From positions 2,356,001 through 2,420,000 of the forward strand of contig NZ_VFPQ01000001.1 of assembly GCF_006716785.1 (NCBI RefSeq): DNA of 64,000 nt. The letters are read 5' to 3'. Of this stretch, positions 7,656 through 16,219 are shown one piece after another. Source of the stretch: Thermopolyspora flexuosa. GTDB taxonomy: Bacteria; Actinomycetota; Actinomycetes; Streptosporangiales; Streptosporangiaceae. The position numbers were made by a program, and so were the translations under genes. Position 1 is the stretch's first letter. Each line of letters begins with the position of its first letter. The notes under the pieces were generated by a model. That model was not told the DNA's origin. It saw only the letters and a program-made list of their open reading frames with translations, and made no database searches.

Positions 7656-9263
7656 ATGCTCGGTCGGCCTGACTCGCGGATCGCTGGACGGTATCGCCTG
7701 GTACGGCTGCTCGGCAAGGGCGGTATGGGCGCCGTGTGGGTGGCCCACGACGAGGTGCTGGGGCGGGACGTCGCGGTCAAGGAGGTGATCCTGCCCCCGG
7801 CGATCGACGAGGGCGACCGGGAGGAGATCTTCGCGCGCATGGTCCGGGAGGCGCAGGCGGCCGGGCGGCTGCGGCATCCCTCGATCGTGAGCGTGCACGA
7901 CGTGGTGACCGAGCAGGGCCGTCCGTGGATCGTGATGGAGCTGCTGCGCGGCCGCAGCCTCCAGGATCTGCTCCGGGACGGTGAGGCGCTGCCGCCGGAG
8001 CGGGTGGCGCGGCTCGGCGTGGAGCTGCTCGGGGCGCTCGCGGCCGCGCACGCGCAGGGCATCCAGCACCGGGACGTCAAGCCCGCCAACGTGTTCCTGT
8101 GCGAGGACGGGCGCACCGTGCTCACCGACTTCGGCATCGCCCGGGTGGAGGGGCAGGTGACGATCACCCGGTCGGGGGCGCTCGTCGGCTCCCCCGGGTA
8201 CATCCCGCCCGAGCGGGTGCTCGGGGACAAGGGCGGGCCGCTGTCGGACGTGTGGTCGCTGGGAGCCACGCTGTACGCCGCCGTGGAGGGGCGGCCGCCG
8301 TTCCACGCGGCGACGCCGATCGCCGTGCTGCACCGGGTGCTCACCCAGGAGGCGTCGCCGCCGGAGCGGGCGGGCGCGGCGCTCGGGTCGGTGCTGCTGC
8401 GCATGCTCGCCCGGGACCCCGCCGAGCGTCCGGACACGGAGACCGCGGCCCGGCTGCTGCGTACCGTCGCCGACGGCGGGCAGGTACGGCTCCCGCCGCC
8501 GTCGCCCCGGCCGGCCGTACCGGCGCGGCCGCCCGCCACGTTGCCGAGCCGGCCGCGCGGCGGGCGGGGGAGAGGCGTCGCGGTGGTGAGCGGGGTCGCC
8601 GGGGTCGCCCTGGTCGCCGCCCTCGCCTGGTACGGCACGGTCCGCGACCGCCCCGAGCCGTCCACGGTGGCCGCGGCGCCGACGACCGCGCAGGCGTCGC
8701 CGACGAGCGCCTCCCCGGTACCGCGCGTCACGCCGACGGTCGGGCAGGCCAAGTTCACCGTCCCCGTCGACTTCTGCACGCTGCTCACCGACGCGCAGGT
8801 CGGCCGGGCCATCCCCGGCGGCCCGCGCAAGGCCCAGGACGGTGACGGCTGTCATTGGACCACCGGCCGCGCCACGTTCACACTCGAGCCTTTGAAGATC
8901 AGCGACAAGGAGTACTGGGAGGCGTTCCCGGAGGAGGCGCACGAGAAGCTGGTGAACCGGAGGAACCAGCTGGGGCCGTCGGACAACATCCTCTGGGCAC
9001 GGTCCGAGCTGGGCATGCGGAAGCTCATGCGGCTCACCCGCACCGCGGTACGGACGGTCGACGGGATCGGGGAGGAGGCGTTCGGCTACGACATGCACAG
9101 CCACGCCACCGGCGTCCAGGTGAGCAGCGTCGTGATGTTCCGGGTGAGCAACCTGATCGTGGAGGCGGAGTACGCCGACCTGACCCCCGCCCGGGCCGGC
9201 CGGATCCGCCAGACCACCCTCGAACTCGCCCGGGCCGCCGCCGAGCGGCTCGCCGGGAAGTGA
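7656..9263 (+). CDS. Receptor-type Ser/Thr protein kinase 1 (intact) with extracellular Cys-pair domain
   Basis: 535-residue PknB-like membrane kinase. Kinase domain residues 12-270: glycine loop GKGGMG (20-25), Lys42, HRDVKPAN (Asp140, Lys142, Asn145), DFG Asp158, PPE in place of APE. A Pro/Arg linker leads to one membrane helix (about 308-328), then an outside domain starting DFCTLLTDAQV with Cys373 and Cys399 (GDGCHW) and ending in a long helix. The two-cysteine layout resembles DUF3558-type lipoprotein domains. The ATG is where kinase homology begins; the open frame further upstream is not coding. First of four tandem kinase-like genes. Confidence 0.92.
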   Translation: MLGRPDSRIAGRYRLVRLLGKGGMGAVWVAHDEVLGRDVAVKEVILPPAIDEGDREEIFARMVREAQAAGRLRHPSIVSVHDVVTEQGRPWIVMELLRGRSLQDLLRDGEALPPERVARLGVELLGALAAAHAQGIQHRDVKPANVFLCEDGRTVLTDFGIARVEGQVTITRSGALVGSPGYIPPERVLGDKGGPLSDVWSLGATLYAAVEGRPPFHAATPIAVLHRVLTQEASPPERAGAALGSVLLRMLARDPAERPDTETAARLLRTVADGGQVRLPPPSPRPAVPARPPATLPSRPRGGRGRGVAVVSGVAGVALVAALAWYGTVRDRPEPSTVAAAPTTAQASPTSASPVPRVTPTVGQAKFTVPVDFCTLLTDAQVGRAIPGGPRKAQDGDGCHWTTGRATFTLEPLKISDKEYWEAFPEEAHEKLVNRRNQLGPSDNILWARSELGMRKLMRLTRTAVRTVDGIGEEAFGYDMHSHATGVQVSSVVMFRVSNLIVEAEYADLTPARAGRIRQTTLELARAAAERLAGK

Positions 9264-9264
9264 C

Positions 9265-10758
9265 ATGACCGAGCTCATCGGCGGACGGTACCGGCTGATC
9301 GAGCCGATCGGCGAGGGCGGCATGGGCGTGGTGTGGCGCTGCCGCGACGAGAGCCTCGGCCGCCAGGTGGCGCTCAAGCGGGTACGGCTCGCGCCCGAGA
9401 TCGGCCCGGAGGAGCGCGACGAGCTGCGCGAGCGGGCGATGGCCGAGGCCCGCACCGCCGCCATGCTGCGGCATCCGTCGATCGTGGCCGTGCACGACGT
9501 GGTCGTCGAGGACGGTGGCGACCCGTCGATCGTCATGGAGCTCGTGCCCGGCCACTCGCTCGACCGGATCATCCGGGAGAACGGGCCGCTGCCCCCGGAC
9601 AGTGCCGCGCGGATCGGCCTGGCCGTGCTCTCGGCGCTCGAGGCGGCGCACGCGGCCGGGGTGCTCCACCGGGATGTGAAGCCCGCGAACGTGCTGATCA
9701 CCGGCGACGGGCGGGTGGTGCTGTCCGACTTCGGCATCGCCGTGCTCGCCGGCGCGCAGCCGGGCACGCCGGTCGGCACCCCCGGGTACACCGCGCCCGA
9801 ATGCCTGCTGGGGACCCCGGGCGAGGCCGCCGGGCCCGCATCGGACCTCTGGTCGCTCGCCGCCACGATCTACACCGCCGTGGAGGGGCGGGGGCCGTAC
9901 GAGCGGGAGACCGCCCTGGCCACGATCGGCGCCGTGCTCACCGAGCCGCCCGCCCCCTCGTCGAGCCCGCTGTGGCCGGTCCTTGCCACGGTCCTGGACC
10001 GCGATCCGAACCGGCGCCCGTCGGCCGCCGAGTTCCGGGACCGGCTGGAGGCGGTGGCCCAGGGGCTGCACCCGCCGGACACCCACCCCGACGGCGTGGG
10101 CGTGCCCGCGCCCAAGGGGGCGGTGTCGGTGCCGGTGGCGGTGGGCTCGCTGGCCGCCGCCGCGCTGCTGGGGGCGACCGCCGTACTGGTGCCACGGATC
10201 GCCACGGGCACGCCCGCCGCCGCGGACCCGGTGGCGTCGCCCGCGTCCCCCGGCGCGCCGGCGAGCCCGTCGCCCACCTGGGAGCCCGGCCGGTTCGCCG
10301 CGCTGCCGCGGGCGTGCGGCCTGCTCACCGAAGCACAGGTCGCCAAGGTGGTGCCGAGGGCGCAGACCTACGCCGACGGAACGGCCAGATGCTGGTGGAG
10401 CCCTACCGGCAGCGGCCTCTACCCCAAGCTCGACATCAAGCTCGACCTGCAGGAGCCGACGCGGACCGGGGTCGAGGTGCCGCTCGCCGCCGACACGCTC
10501 GACGCCCGCCGTCAGGAGGCCGACCGCCTCTACGGCCGCGGGGGCGGGAAGGTGGTGGCCGACCTGCCCGGGGTGGGCGACGAGGCGATCATCTGGTCCG
10601 TCACCGAGGCGGAGTTCTCCCGTCATAAGGTGACGATCGTGTTAAGGGTGAGCAATCTGGTGGCGGAGCTGTCGCTGGAGCGCGAGGTCGCCGACGATTC
10701 GATGCGCGACCAGGCCGTGGCGGCGGCCAAGTCGATCGTGGAGGCGTTGCGCCGATGA
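9265..10758 (+). CDS. Receptor-type Ser/Thr protein kinase 2 (intact) with extracellular Cys-pair domain
   Basis: 497-residue paralogue of its upstream neighbour, starting one base after that stop codon. All catalytic features are kept: GEGGMG loop (16-21), Lys38, HRDVKPAN with Asp137, DFG Asp155, APE. A single membrane helix lies about 288-310, followed by a Pro/Ala/Ser linker and an outside domain with Cys351 (RACGLLTEAQV) and Cys376 (ARCWW). Predicted to phosphorylate cytosolic targets in response to an unknown outside signal. The same outside domain in all four neighbours suggests that they respond to related cues or dimerise with one another. Confidence 0.92.
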   Translation: MTELIGGRYRLIEPIGEGGMGVVWRCRDESLGRQVALKRVRLAPEIGPEERDELRERAMAEARTAAMLRHPSIVAVHDVVVEDGGDPSIVMELVPGHSLDRIIRENGPLPPDSAARIGLAVLSALEAAHAAGVLHRDVKPANVLITGDGRVVLSDFGIAVLAGAQPGTPVGTPGYTAPECLLGTPGEAAGPASDLWSLAATIYTAVEGRGPYERETALATIGAVLTEPPAPSSSPLWPVLATVLDRDPNRRPSAAEFRDRLEAVAQGLHPPDTHPDGVGVPAPKGAVSVPVAVGSLAAAALLGATAVLVPRIATGTPAAADPVASPASPGAPASPSPTWEPGRFAALPRACGLLTEAQVAKVVPRAQTYADGTARCWWSPTGSGLYPKLDIKLDLQEPTRTGVEVPLAADTLDARRQEADRLYGRGGGKVVADLPGVGDEAIIWSVTEAEFSRHKVTIVLRVSNLVAELSLEREVADDSMRDQAVAAAKSIVEALRR

Positions 10759-12065
10759 ACGGAATGGTCCTGGCCGGGCGGTACACGCTGGTGGAGGCGC
10801 TCGGCTCGGCGGGCCGTACCTGGCTCGCCCGCGACACCGTGCTCCATCGCGACGTCGCGGTCACCCGCATTCCGCTGCCCGCGGGCCCGCCCGAGGCGGT
10901 CGAGCACGTGCTGGCCGAGCCGCGGGCGGCCGCCGTGATCAGCCATCCGGCCCTGGTCACGATGCACGACGTGCTCGTCGAGAACGGCGAGGCGTGGGTG
11001 ATCGCCGACTACGTCCGGGGCCGCTCGCTCGACCGGATCGTCGGGGCGGCGGGCCCGGTGTCGCCCACCCACGCGGCCGAGATCGGCATGCGGGTGCTCA
11101 ACGCCCTCGGCGTGATCCATGCCAAGGGCCGGGCGCATCGCGGGGTCGTCCCGGCGAACGTGCTCGTCGCCGACACCGGCGACATCCTGCTCGCCGGGTT
11201 CGGCCTCGCCCCCGTGGACGGGCGGCCCGCCGACCCCGCCGACGACCTGCGGGCGCTGGGCGCGACCCTGCTCTTCGCCACCGAGGCGCGCACCCCGGAG
11301 ACCGGCCCGCCGAGCCCGGGGCCGCTCGCCCAGCCGATCCACGCGCTCCTGTACGGCCCGCACGACGTGGCCGCGATCCGCGCCGCCTTCGCCGCGGCGG
11401 CCTCGTCCGCCGCCGTGCCGTTCGCCCGCGCCCTGGTCACGGACACCGGCCCGGAGACCGTGCCGAGCGGGCGGCCGACACCGCGGGACCGGAAGCCGTT
11501 CATCGTGATCGCCGGGGCGGCGCTCGCCGTCGCGGCGGCGGGGGCGATCGCCCTGCCGAATGTCCTCGACCGGGCCCCGGAGCCGGAGCCGTCGCCCACC
11601 GCCGCGGCGGCCGCCGCCAGGTCGGCCCGGCCCAGCCCCACACGACCGGCCGATCCCTGCACGCGCCTCGGGCCGAACCGCAGGCGGTCGGCCGAATCCC
11701 CCAACACGTGTTCGGTTCAGGTGGGCGAGGCATCCGTCACCATCAAGACCCACCCCGACGTGGCGACCGCGCGCCAGATCTTCGCCGCGCTCCGCAAGCG
11801 CCAGGAGGCGAAGGCGGGCGTCAACGCGATCGAAGGGGGCGGCACGAGCCGCGTCCGCGACGTGCGTCTCGGGGACGAGGGGTTCGCCCAGGACGGCTCG
11901 CTGACGGTCATCCCGACCGCGACGAGCACCGTGTGGCTGCGCATCAATACCTTGACGATCCAGGTGGAGGTGCGGACCGACCAGACCCAGGTCACGCGGG
12001 AGATGCGGAACGCCGCGATGAGCGCGGCGCGCACCGTGGCGGCGGAGCTCGCGGGGGAGGCGTGA
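10755..12065 (+). CDS. Membrane pseudokinase 3 (all catalytic residues lost)
   Basis: 436-residue paralogue of kinases 1 and 2, overlapping the previous stop by 4 bases (ATGA). The kinase fold is recognisable but dead: the glycine loop reads GSAGRT, the ATP-anchoring Lys is Thr37 (DVAVTRI), HRD is HRG with Gly130, the catalytic-loop Lys is Val132, and DFG is GFG (Gly148). The C-lobe is also shortened, with no APE. A membrane helix (FIVIAGAALAVAAAGAIAL) and a reduced outside domain with a close Cys pair (DPCTRL, NTCSVQ) remain. Probably an allosteric or scaffold partner for the active neighbours. Confidence 0.88.
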   Translation: MNGMVLAGRYTLVEALGSAGRTWLARDTVLHRDVAVTRIPLPAGPPEAVEHVLAEPRAAAVISHPALVTMHDVLVENGEAWVIADYVRGRSLDRIVGAAGPVSPTHAAEIGMRVLNALGVIHAKGRAHRGVVPANVLVADTGDILLAGFGLAPVDGRPADPADDLRALGATLLFATEARTPETGPPSPGPLAQPIHALLYGPHDVAAIRAAFAAAASSAAVPFARALVTDTGPETVPSGRPTPRDRKPFIVIAGAALAVAAAGAIALPNVLDRAPEPEPSPTAAAAAARSARPSPTRPADPCTRLGPNRRRSAESPNTCSVQVGEASVTIKTHPDVATARQIFAALRKRQEAKAGVNAIEGGGTSRVRDVRLGDEGFAQDGSLTVIPTATSTVWLRINTLTIQVEVRTDQTQVTREMRNAAMSAARTVAAELAGEA

Positions 12066-12159
12066 CGGCGCCCGTGCGCTTCGGTGAGCGTGCGCACCCC
12101 GCCCGGGCAGGGGCGGCGGCCCGTCCGCGCGGGTACGGCCTGCCCGCGGGAGGCGCGGG

Positions 12160-13593
12160 ATGAGCGGCGCACGGATCCGGCCGCTCGGGCCGTTCGGGCC
12201 GGGGGCGCCGGGCCGCACGCTGCTCGTCCTCGACCACGCCACCGGCATGCAGGTCGCGGGCAAGCGGCTGACGCCCCCCGCCGACACGCCCCTGGAGCGG
12301 ATCCGACAGGAGGCGTTGGCGCTCGGCGGCGGGCACCCGTCGATCAACCCCGTGTTCGAGGTGGTCGCGGACGGCGGCGCGGTGTGGGTGCTGTCCCAGG
12401 CGGTCCCGGGCCGGTCGCTGCGCGCGGAGGTGCACCGGCGCGGCGCCCTCGGCCCGGCCGCGGCGGCGTCGATCGGCCTGCCGGTGCTGGCCGCGCTGAC
12501 GTACGCACACGAGCGCGGCATCGTGCACGGCAACCTGCACCCCGGCAACGTGCTGCTCGCGGCCGACGGCCGGGCGTGGGTGACCGACTTCGGCATCCCG
12601 TCGCTGGCCGCCGAGACCTTCGGCAGGCTGCCGGGCTTCACCGCGCCCGACGCCCCGTCCCCGGCCGCGGACCTGTGGTCGCTCGGCGCCGTGCTGTACA
12701 CGGCGGCGATGGGCACGCCGCCGTTCGTGCACGCCACCCCGGCCGCGACGGCGGAGGCCGTACGGGAGGGGATCGCGCTCGAGCCTGCCGACCCGTTCAC
12801 CGCGCTGCTGCGCGACCTGCTCGCCCCCGACCCGGCGCGCCGCCCGCATCCGGCCACGATCCTCACCGTCCTGCAGAACACGGCCGGGGCGCCCACCCAC
12901 GACGTCCCGACCCGGGCGATCAGCGACCTGCCGACCGATCCGGTGATCACGAGCCCGGGGCGGCCCGGCGCCCGCCGGGTGCGGCTGCAGAGCCTCGTCC
13001 CCGGGCTCGCGGGCGCCGCCGTGCTCGGCGCCGCCGCCGCGCTCCTCGTCCCGGCCGACGTCCTGCCCAGGCGGGAGCCGCAGGAGGCCGTTACCACCGA
13101 GCTCGCCGTGGGCCCGTTCGCGACGCTCCCCGGCAACGCGTGCGACCTCGTCCCCGCCGACCTGGTGAGCGAACTCGTCCCCGAGGCCCGGACGAACCCG
13201 CCGAGCGGCGTGCAGAACACCCGCATGTGCGGCTGGTACAGCGACTACCAGGTACGGGACAACGCCCGCGGCAGGCTGTCGATCAACCTGGAACGGGATG
13301 AGAGCGAGCGCGAGGCCAAGCGCGGCTTCGCGTACGACCGGCGCCTCGACGCGCGGCTGGTCGACGAGATCCGCGACGTGACCGGCCTCGGCCACGAGGC
13401 CTTCACGTTCACCAGGGTGACCCGTTCCGCGACGCGCGAGTACCGGGTGGGCTACCGGGTCCGCCTCAGCAACGTGGTGATCACGGTCGAGTACGGCCGG
13501 TCGGTGGGCATCGACCCCGACGGCTCGATCGCCCAGGGCGCGGAGCGCGTCACCCGCGCCGTCATCGACGGCCTTCGCCGCCACGCCGAGTGA
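12160..13593 (+). CDS. Membrane pseudokinase 4 (catalytic Asp lost, Lys and DFG kept)
   Basis: 477-residue fourth member of the tandem set, 94 bp after the third, with GGGAGG 6 bases before its ATG. Partial loss of kinase features: beta-3 Lys35 (VAGKRL) and DFG Asp143 remain, but HRD is HGN (Asn125), the next Lys is His127, the glycine loop is degenerate and APE reads APD. It may still bind nucleotide but should not catalyse by the normal mechanism. One membrane helix (GLAGAAVLGAAAALLV) precedes an outside domain with Cys in GNACDLVPADL and in TRMCGWY. Confidence 0.88.
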   Translation: MSGARIRPLGPFGPGAPGRTLLVLDHATGMQVAGKRLTPPADTPLERIRQEALALGGGHPSINPVFEVVADGGAVWVLSQAVPGRSLRAEVHRRGALGPAAAASIGLPVLAALTYAHERGIVHGNLHPGNVLLAADGRAWVTDFGIPSLAAETFGRLPGFTAPDAPSPAADLWSLGAVLYTAAMGTPPFVHATPAATAEAVREGIALEPADPFTALLRDLLAPDPARRPHPATILTVLQNTAGAPTHDVPTRAISDLPTDPVITSPGRPGARRVRLQSLVPGLAGAAVLGAAAALLVPADVLPRREPQEAVTTELAVGPFATLPGNACDLVPADLVSELVPEARTNPPSGVQNTRMCGWYSDYQVRDNARGRLSINLERDESEREAKRGFAYDRRLDARLVDEIRDVTGLGHEAFTFTRVTRSATREYRVGYRVRLSNVVITVEYGRSVGIDPDGSIAQGAERVTRAVIDGLRRHAE

Positions 13594-13991
13594 CCGGCCC
13601 CGCGGCGGGACGCTTTCTCCTGCGCAGGCCCACTCGGGACGAGCCCACCCGCCCGCCGCCTGCCGTACGGCGGGCCGACGACCAAGCCTCGCCGGGACGG
13701 GCCTCCGGGCTCGCCGTACCGGTGCCGCGGCCCATGTCCTCCCGGCCGGCGACGGCCGACCCCTGTGACAGGACGCCGCCAGCGGCGAGACCGCAGGCAT
13801 GCGGAATCCCGGCTCCTTCGGTACGGCGAGCCACCGAATCCGTCACGCCCTCCGTCGATGACAAGGGAAATCGCGGCAAAGAGTGCAATCCGTCACTTTT
13901 CACCATGAAACGGTGTGATCACTCATGTGTAGCAGTCGCGTAACACCGGTCCGGCAGGCTTGTCCGCGAACGGAGGGAGTGTTCACCAGCC
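13594..13991. other. 398-bp intergenic region after the kinase cluster
   Basis: Holds a terminator-like hairpin at 13651-13675. From 13860 it also has a less GC-rich stretch (GTGTGATCACTCATG and neighbours) that probably carries the promoter of the ACT-GNAT gene. No convincing gene is seen; short open frames here are Pro/Arg-rich and lack family features. Confidence 0.5.
13651..13675 (+). terminator. Hairpin after pseudokinase 4
   Basis: GCCCGCCG (13651-13658) pairs with CGGCGGGC (13668-13675) over a 9-base loop. There is no T-run, as is common in high-GC actinobacteria. It lies 58 bases after the stop codon. Confidence 0.4.
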
Positions 13992-15023
13992 ATGGGGTTC
14001 TTGAGGATTCGCACGACCGTTGACGAACGACCGGGCCGGCTCGCCAGCCTCGCCGCCGCCATCGCCGCCAAGGACGGGAACATCCTCGGCCTGAGCGTGC
14101 AGCCCGACAGCGACGGCACGGTGGACGAGTTCATCGCCGACATCCCCGCGTCGCCGGAGGCCGTGCGGACCGCGCTGGAGGAGGCCGGCGGGCGTCGCGT
14201 ACAGGTGGTGCCGGCCACCGCGCACGAGCTCACCGACGAACCGACCCGGGCGCTGCTGATCGCCGCCCGGCTGCGGGCGACGCCGTGGCGGCTCCCCGAA
14301 CTCCTCGGCGAACTGCTCCGCGCCGACGACGCCCGCTGGGTCTACGGCGCCGAGATCAGCGACCTGCCCGACCCGACGCTGCTCACGGTGCCGGTCGCGC
14401 CCCGCCGCGCGGTACGGCTGCGCCGCAGCGGCCTGCCGTTCACGCTCACCGAGGCCGCCCGCGCCGCCGCGCTGGTCCGGCTCGCCCAGCCGCCCGCCGA
14501 GGAGACCCGGGGCAGCGAGCGGTCGATCAAGCTCGCCGACGGCACCGAGGTGACCGTGCGGCCGCTCACCATGATGTACCGCGAGGCGGTGCGCGACCTG
14601 CACGAGCGCTGCTCGCCGGAGACCCGCCGCAACCGGTACTTCGTCGCCTCGCCCACCCTGCCGCCGGGCTACTTCGAGCGGATGTGCGACCGCAGCCGGG
14701 GCCGGTCGTTCGTGGTGGGCCACGACGGCCGCGTGGTGGCGCTCGCCGAGCTCGCGTTCACCTCCGAGCCGGGCATCGGGGAGATCACCCTGCTCGTCGA
14801 GGACCGCTGGCAGGGCCGCGGCCTCGGCCGGCTCCTCATGGACATGCTCCTGCAGACCGCCCGTGACCTCGGCCTTGCCGAGGTGAAGGCGAACATGCTC
14901 TCCGACAACGCCCGCATGCGCCGCCTGCTCGTCTCGTTCGGCGCCACCCTGGCGTACACCGACGACCCGGGGCTCATCGACGCCCGCATCCCCGTCGGGG
15001 TGCGGTCCGCCGCGGTGCGCTGA
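13992..15023 (+). CDS. ACT domain-containing GNAT N-acetyltransferase
   Basis: 343-residue fusion. Residues 1-75 form an ACT domain (LRIRTTVDERPGRLASLAAAIAAKDGNIL) of the amino-acid-binding type. Residues about 178-330 form a GNAT fold with the acetyl-CoA pyrophosphate loop WQGRGLGRLL and the SDNARMRRLLVSFGA motif. The middle region is variable. ACT-GNAT proteins in Micromonospora have been reported as protein-lysine acetyltransferases controlled by amino acids (established for relatives, inferred here). It would link amino-acid status to acetylation of enzymes such as acyl-CoA synthetases. It stands alone with its own terminator. Confidence 0.87.
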   Translation: MGFLRIRTTVDERPGRLASLAAAIAAKDGNILGLSVQPDSDGTVDEFIADIPASPEAVRTALEEAGGRRVQVVPATAHELTDEPTRALLIAARLRATPWRLPELLGELLRADDARWVYGAEISDLPDPTLLTVPVAPRRAVRLRRSGLPFTLTEAARAAALVRLAQPPAEETRGSERSIKLADGTEVTVRPLTMMYREAVRDLHERCSPETRRNRYFVASPTLPPGYFERMCDRSRGRSFVVGHDGRVVALAELAFTSEPGIGEITLLVEDRWQGRGLGRLLMDMLLQTARDLGLAEVKANMLSDNARMRRLLVSFGATLAYTDDPGLIDARIPVGVRSAAVR

Positions 15024-15030
15024 CCGTGCA

Positions 15031-15072
15031 CGGCTCCCGGCGCCGGCGACGTCGCCGGGAGCCGCGGCTTTT
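15031..15072 (+). terminator. Intrinsic terminator after ACT-GNAT gene
   Basis: Perfect 12-bp stem CGGCTCCCGGCG (15031-15042) with CGCCGGGAGCCG (15053-15064), 10-base loop, followed four bases later by TTTT (15069-15072). Confidence 0.8.
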
Positions 15073-15787
15073 CCGTTCCGGGCCGCCGGACGCGGCGGCG
15101 GCCCGAGGGGACGGCCACGGCGAACCCTGAAGCGGATGGCGAAGGAGCCGTGGCGCGGGCGGGTTCGTGATCGAAAGCTTTTGATCCGCGCTCGAGCGTG
15201 ATCGGCGTCGGGCGGCCGCGGCGAAGCCGTCCGAGATTCGGCCGGTTGCGGGTCGACGTGCGGAACGAGCGTCGGCCCACGTCGGCACGCCCTGGTGAAG
15301 GATGACGCGCGGGACGTGAGCGGGTACGCGCAATGGGCGATGCCGTTGCCGTGAACGGCGCCGATGACGGCGACGATGCTGTTACGGCCATGTCGTCCGT
15401 AGGCCGTGGATCAAGTGATCGGCGCGAGGCATTACTCCGCCCCGTGGTGCCCTGGTCTCTCGTGACGCAACGCCAGGCCGCTTGGTGATCACGCGCGCTC
15501 GGGCGGCTCCACGATCACCGCACGCCAGGTGGGCGAGACGCCGTACAGGCCGGACGACCTGCCGAAAAGCGGGAGGCGGAACCCGTCGCCGCCGTGGAGT
15601 CCCGCCATACCGCGGCGTTGGAACCGGCGCCGAGCGATGCCTCGGCGCCGTCCGGTGAGGAGAGGGACGGGCCTCTTCGGGTACCGGCCGGGGCGGGCCG
15701 CGAGGCCGATCGAGGCCCGCCGGCGCACGTACCACGCGTCCGGCCCGTCACCGGATCATGCTGGCCGCTGGGCGGCCGGAAACCGGG
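15073..15787. other. 715-bp region without a recognised gene
   Basis: Between the terminator and the convergent membrane-protein gene. Several overlapping open frames exist (for example 15489-15728 on the minus strand, ending in VSPTWRAVIVEPPERA), but none has a ribosome site plus recognisable family pattern. The stretch could hold a decayed gene; I cannot name it. Confidence 0.4.
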
Positions 15788-16033
15788 TCAGCGCGACTTG
15801 ACCGGCTGGGTCGGCACGCTACGCGGCTTGTCCAGGATGACGTCGCTGTAGACGTCGAAGACCAGGGCCATGATGCCGCCCACGACGCACAGGCCGATAC
15901 CGCCGATCCAGAACAGGCCCCAGTTCGGCCCGGCGGTCAACGCGTAGCCACCGATCAGGAACCCAACGAAGATCACGCTGACCGCGATCCACGACTTCAA
16001 CCGACCTGCGTGGCTCTGGTTCTGCTCGCTCAT
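15788..16033 (-). CDS. Small two-helix membrane protein (HGxxPAAW-like)
   Basis: 81 residues with two hydrophobic helices (about 15-32 and 39-58: AVSVIFVGFLIGGYAL and LFWIGGIGLCVVGGIMALV), a short polar N-terminus and a charged C-terminal tail. The layout of a His-containing N-terminus then two helices resembles the short HGxxPAAW-type actinobacterial membrane proteins, though the exact motif is altered (SHAGRLKSW). Function unknown. ATG at 16033 is supported by GAGGAAGG upstream. Divergent from the molybdopterin oxidoreductase. Confidence 0.75.
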   Translation of the reverse strand: MSEQNQSHAGRLKSWIAVSVIFVGFLIGGYALTAGPNWGLFWIGGIGLCVVGGIMALVFDVYSDVILDKPRSVPTQPVKSR

Positions 16034-16148
16034 TGTGCCTTCCTCGTTAAGGGCTTACAGGCCTTCCAGCGGCGATCGGGAGTCATGGTATGCCAGCCGC
16101 TCACCGCCCCGTTCCCCGCCCTGCTCCCAGCGGGCCGCGACAAAGGGG

Positions 16149-16193
16149 CGGACAGATCGGCCGCCGTGCCGTACTCTGAGTTCGAAAATCGAA
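16149..16193 (+). promoter_or_regulatory. Candidate promoter and small palindrome before the oxidoreductase
   Basis: CGGACA (16149-16154), 17 bases, TACTCT (16172-16177) form a plausible -35/-10 pair. Directly after it is TTCGA-AAA-TCGAA (16181-16193), a perfect 5-bp-arm palindrome around the expected transcription start, a possible repressor site. The start codon follows at 16220. Confidence 0.4.
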
Positions 16194-16219
16194 TCCAGCT
16201 CGAACTGGGGAGGTCTCGG

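Noticed and set aside
15382-15735. Possible minus-strand gene in the gap after the ACT-GNAT gene
   Set aside because: No recognisable family and no credible start; possible remnant only, so described as a gap.
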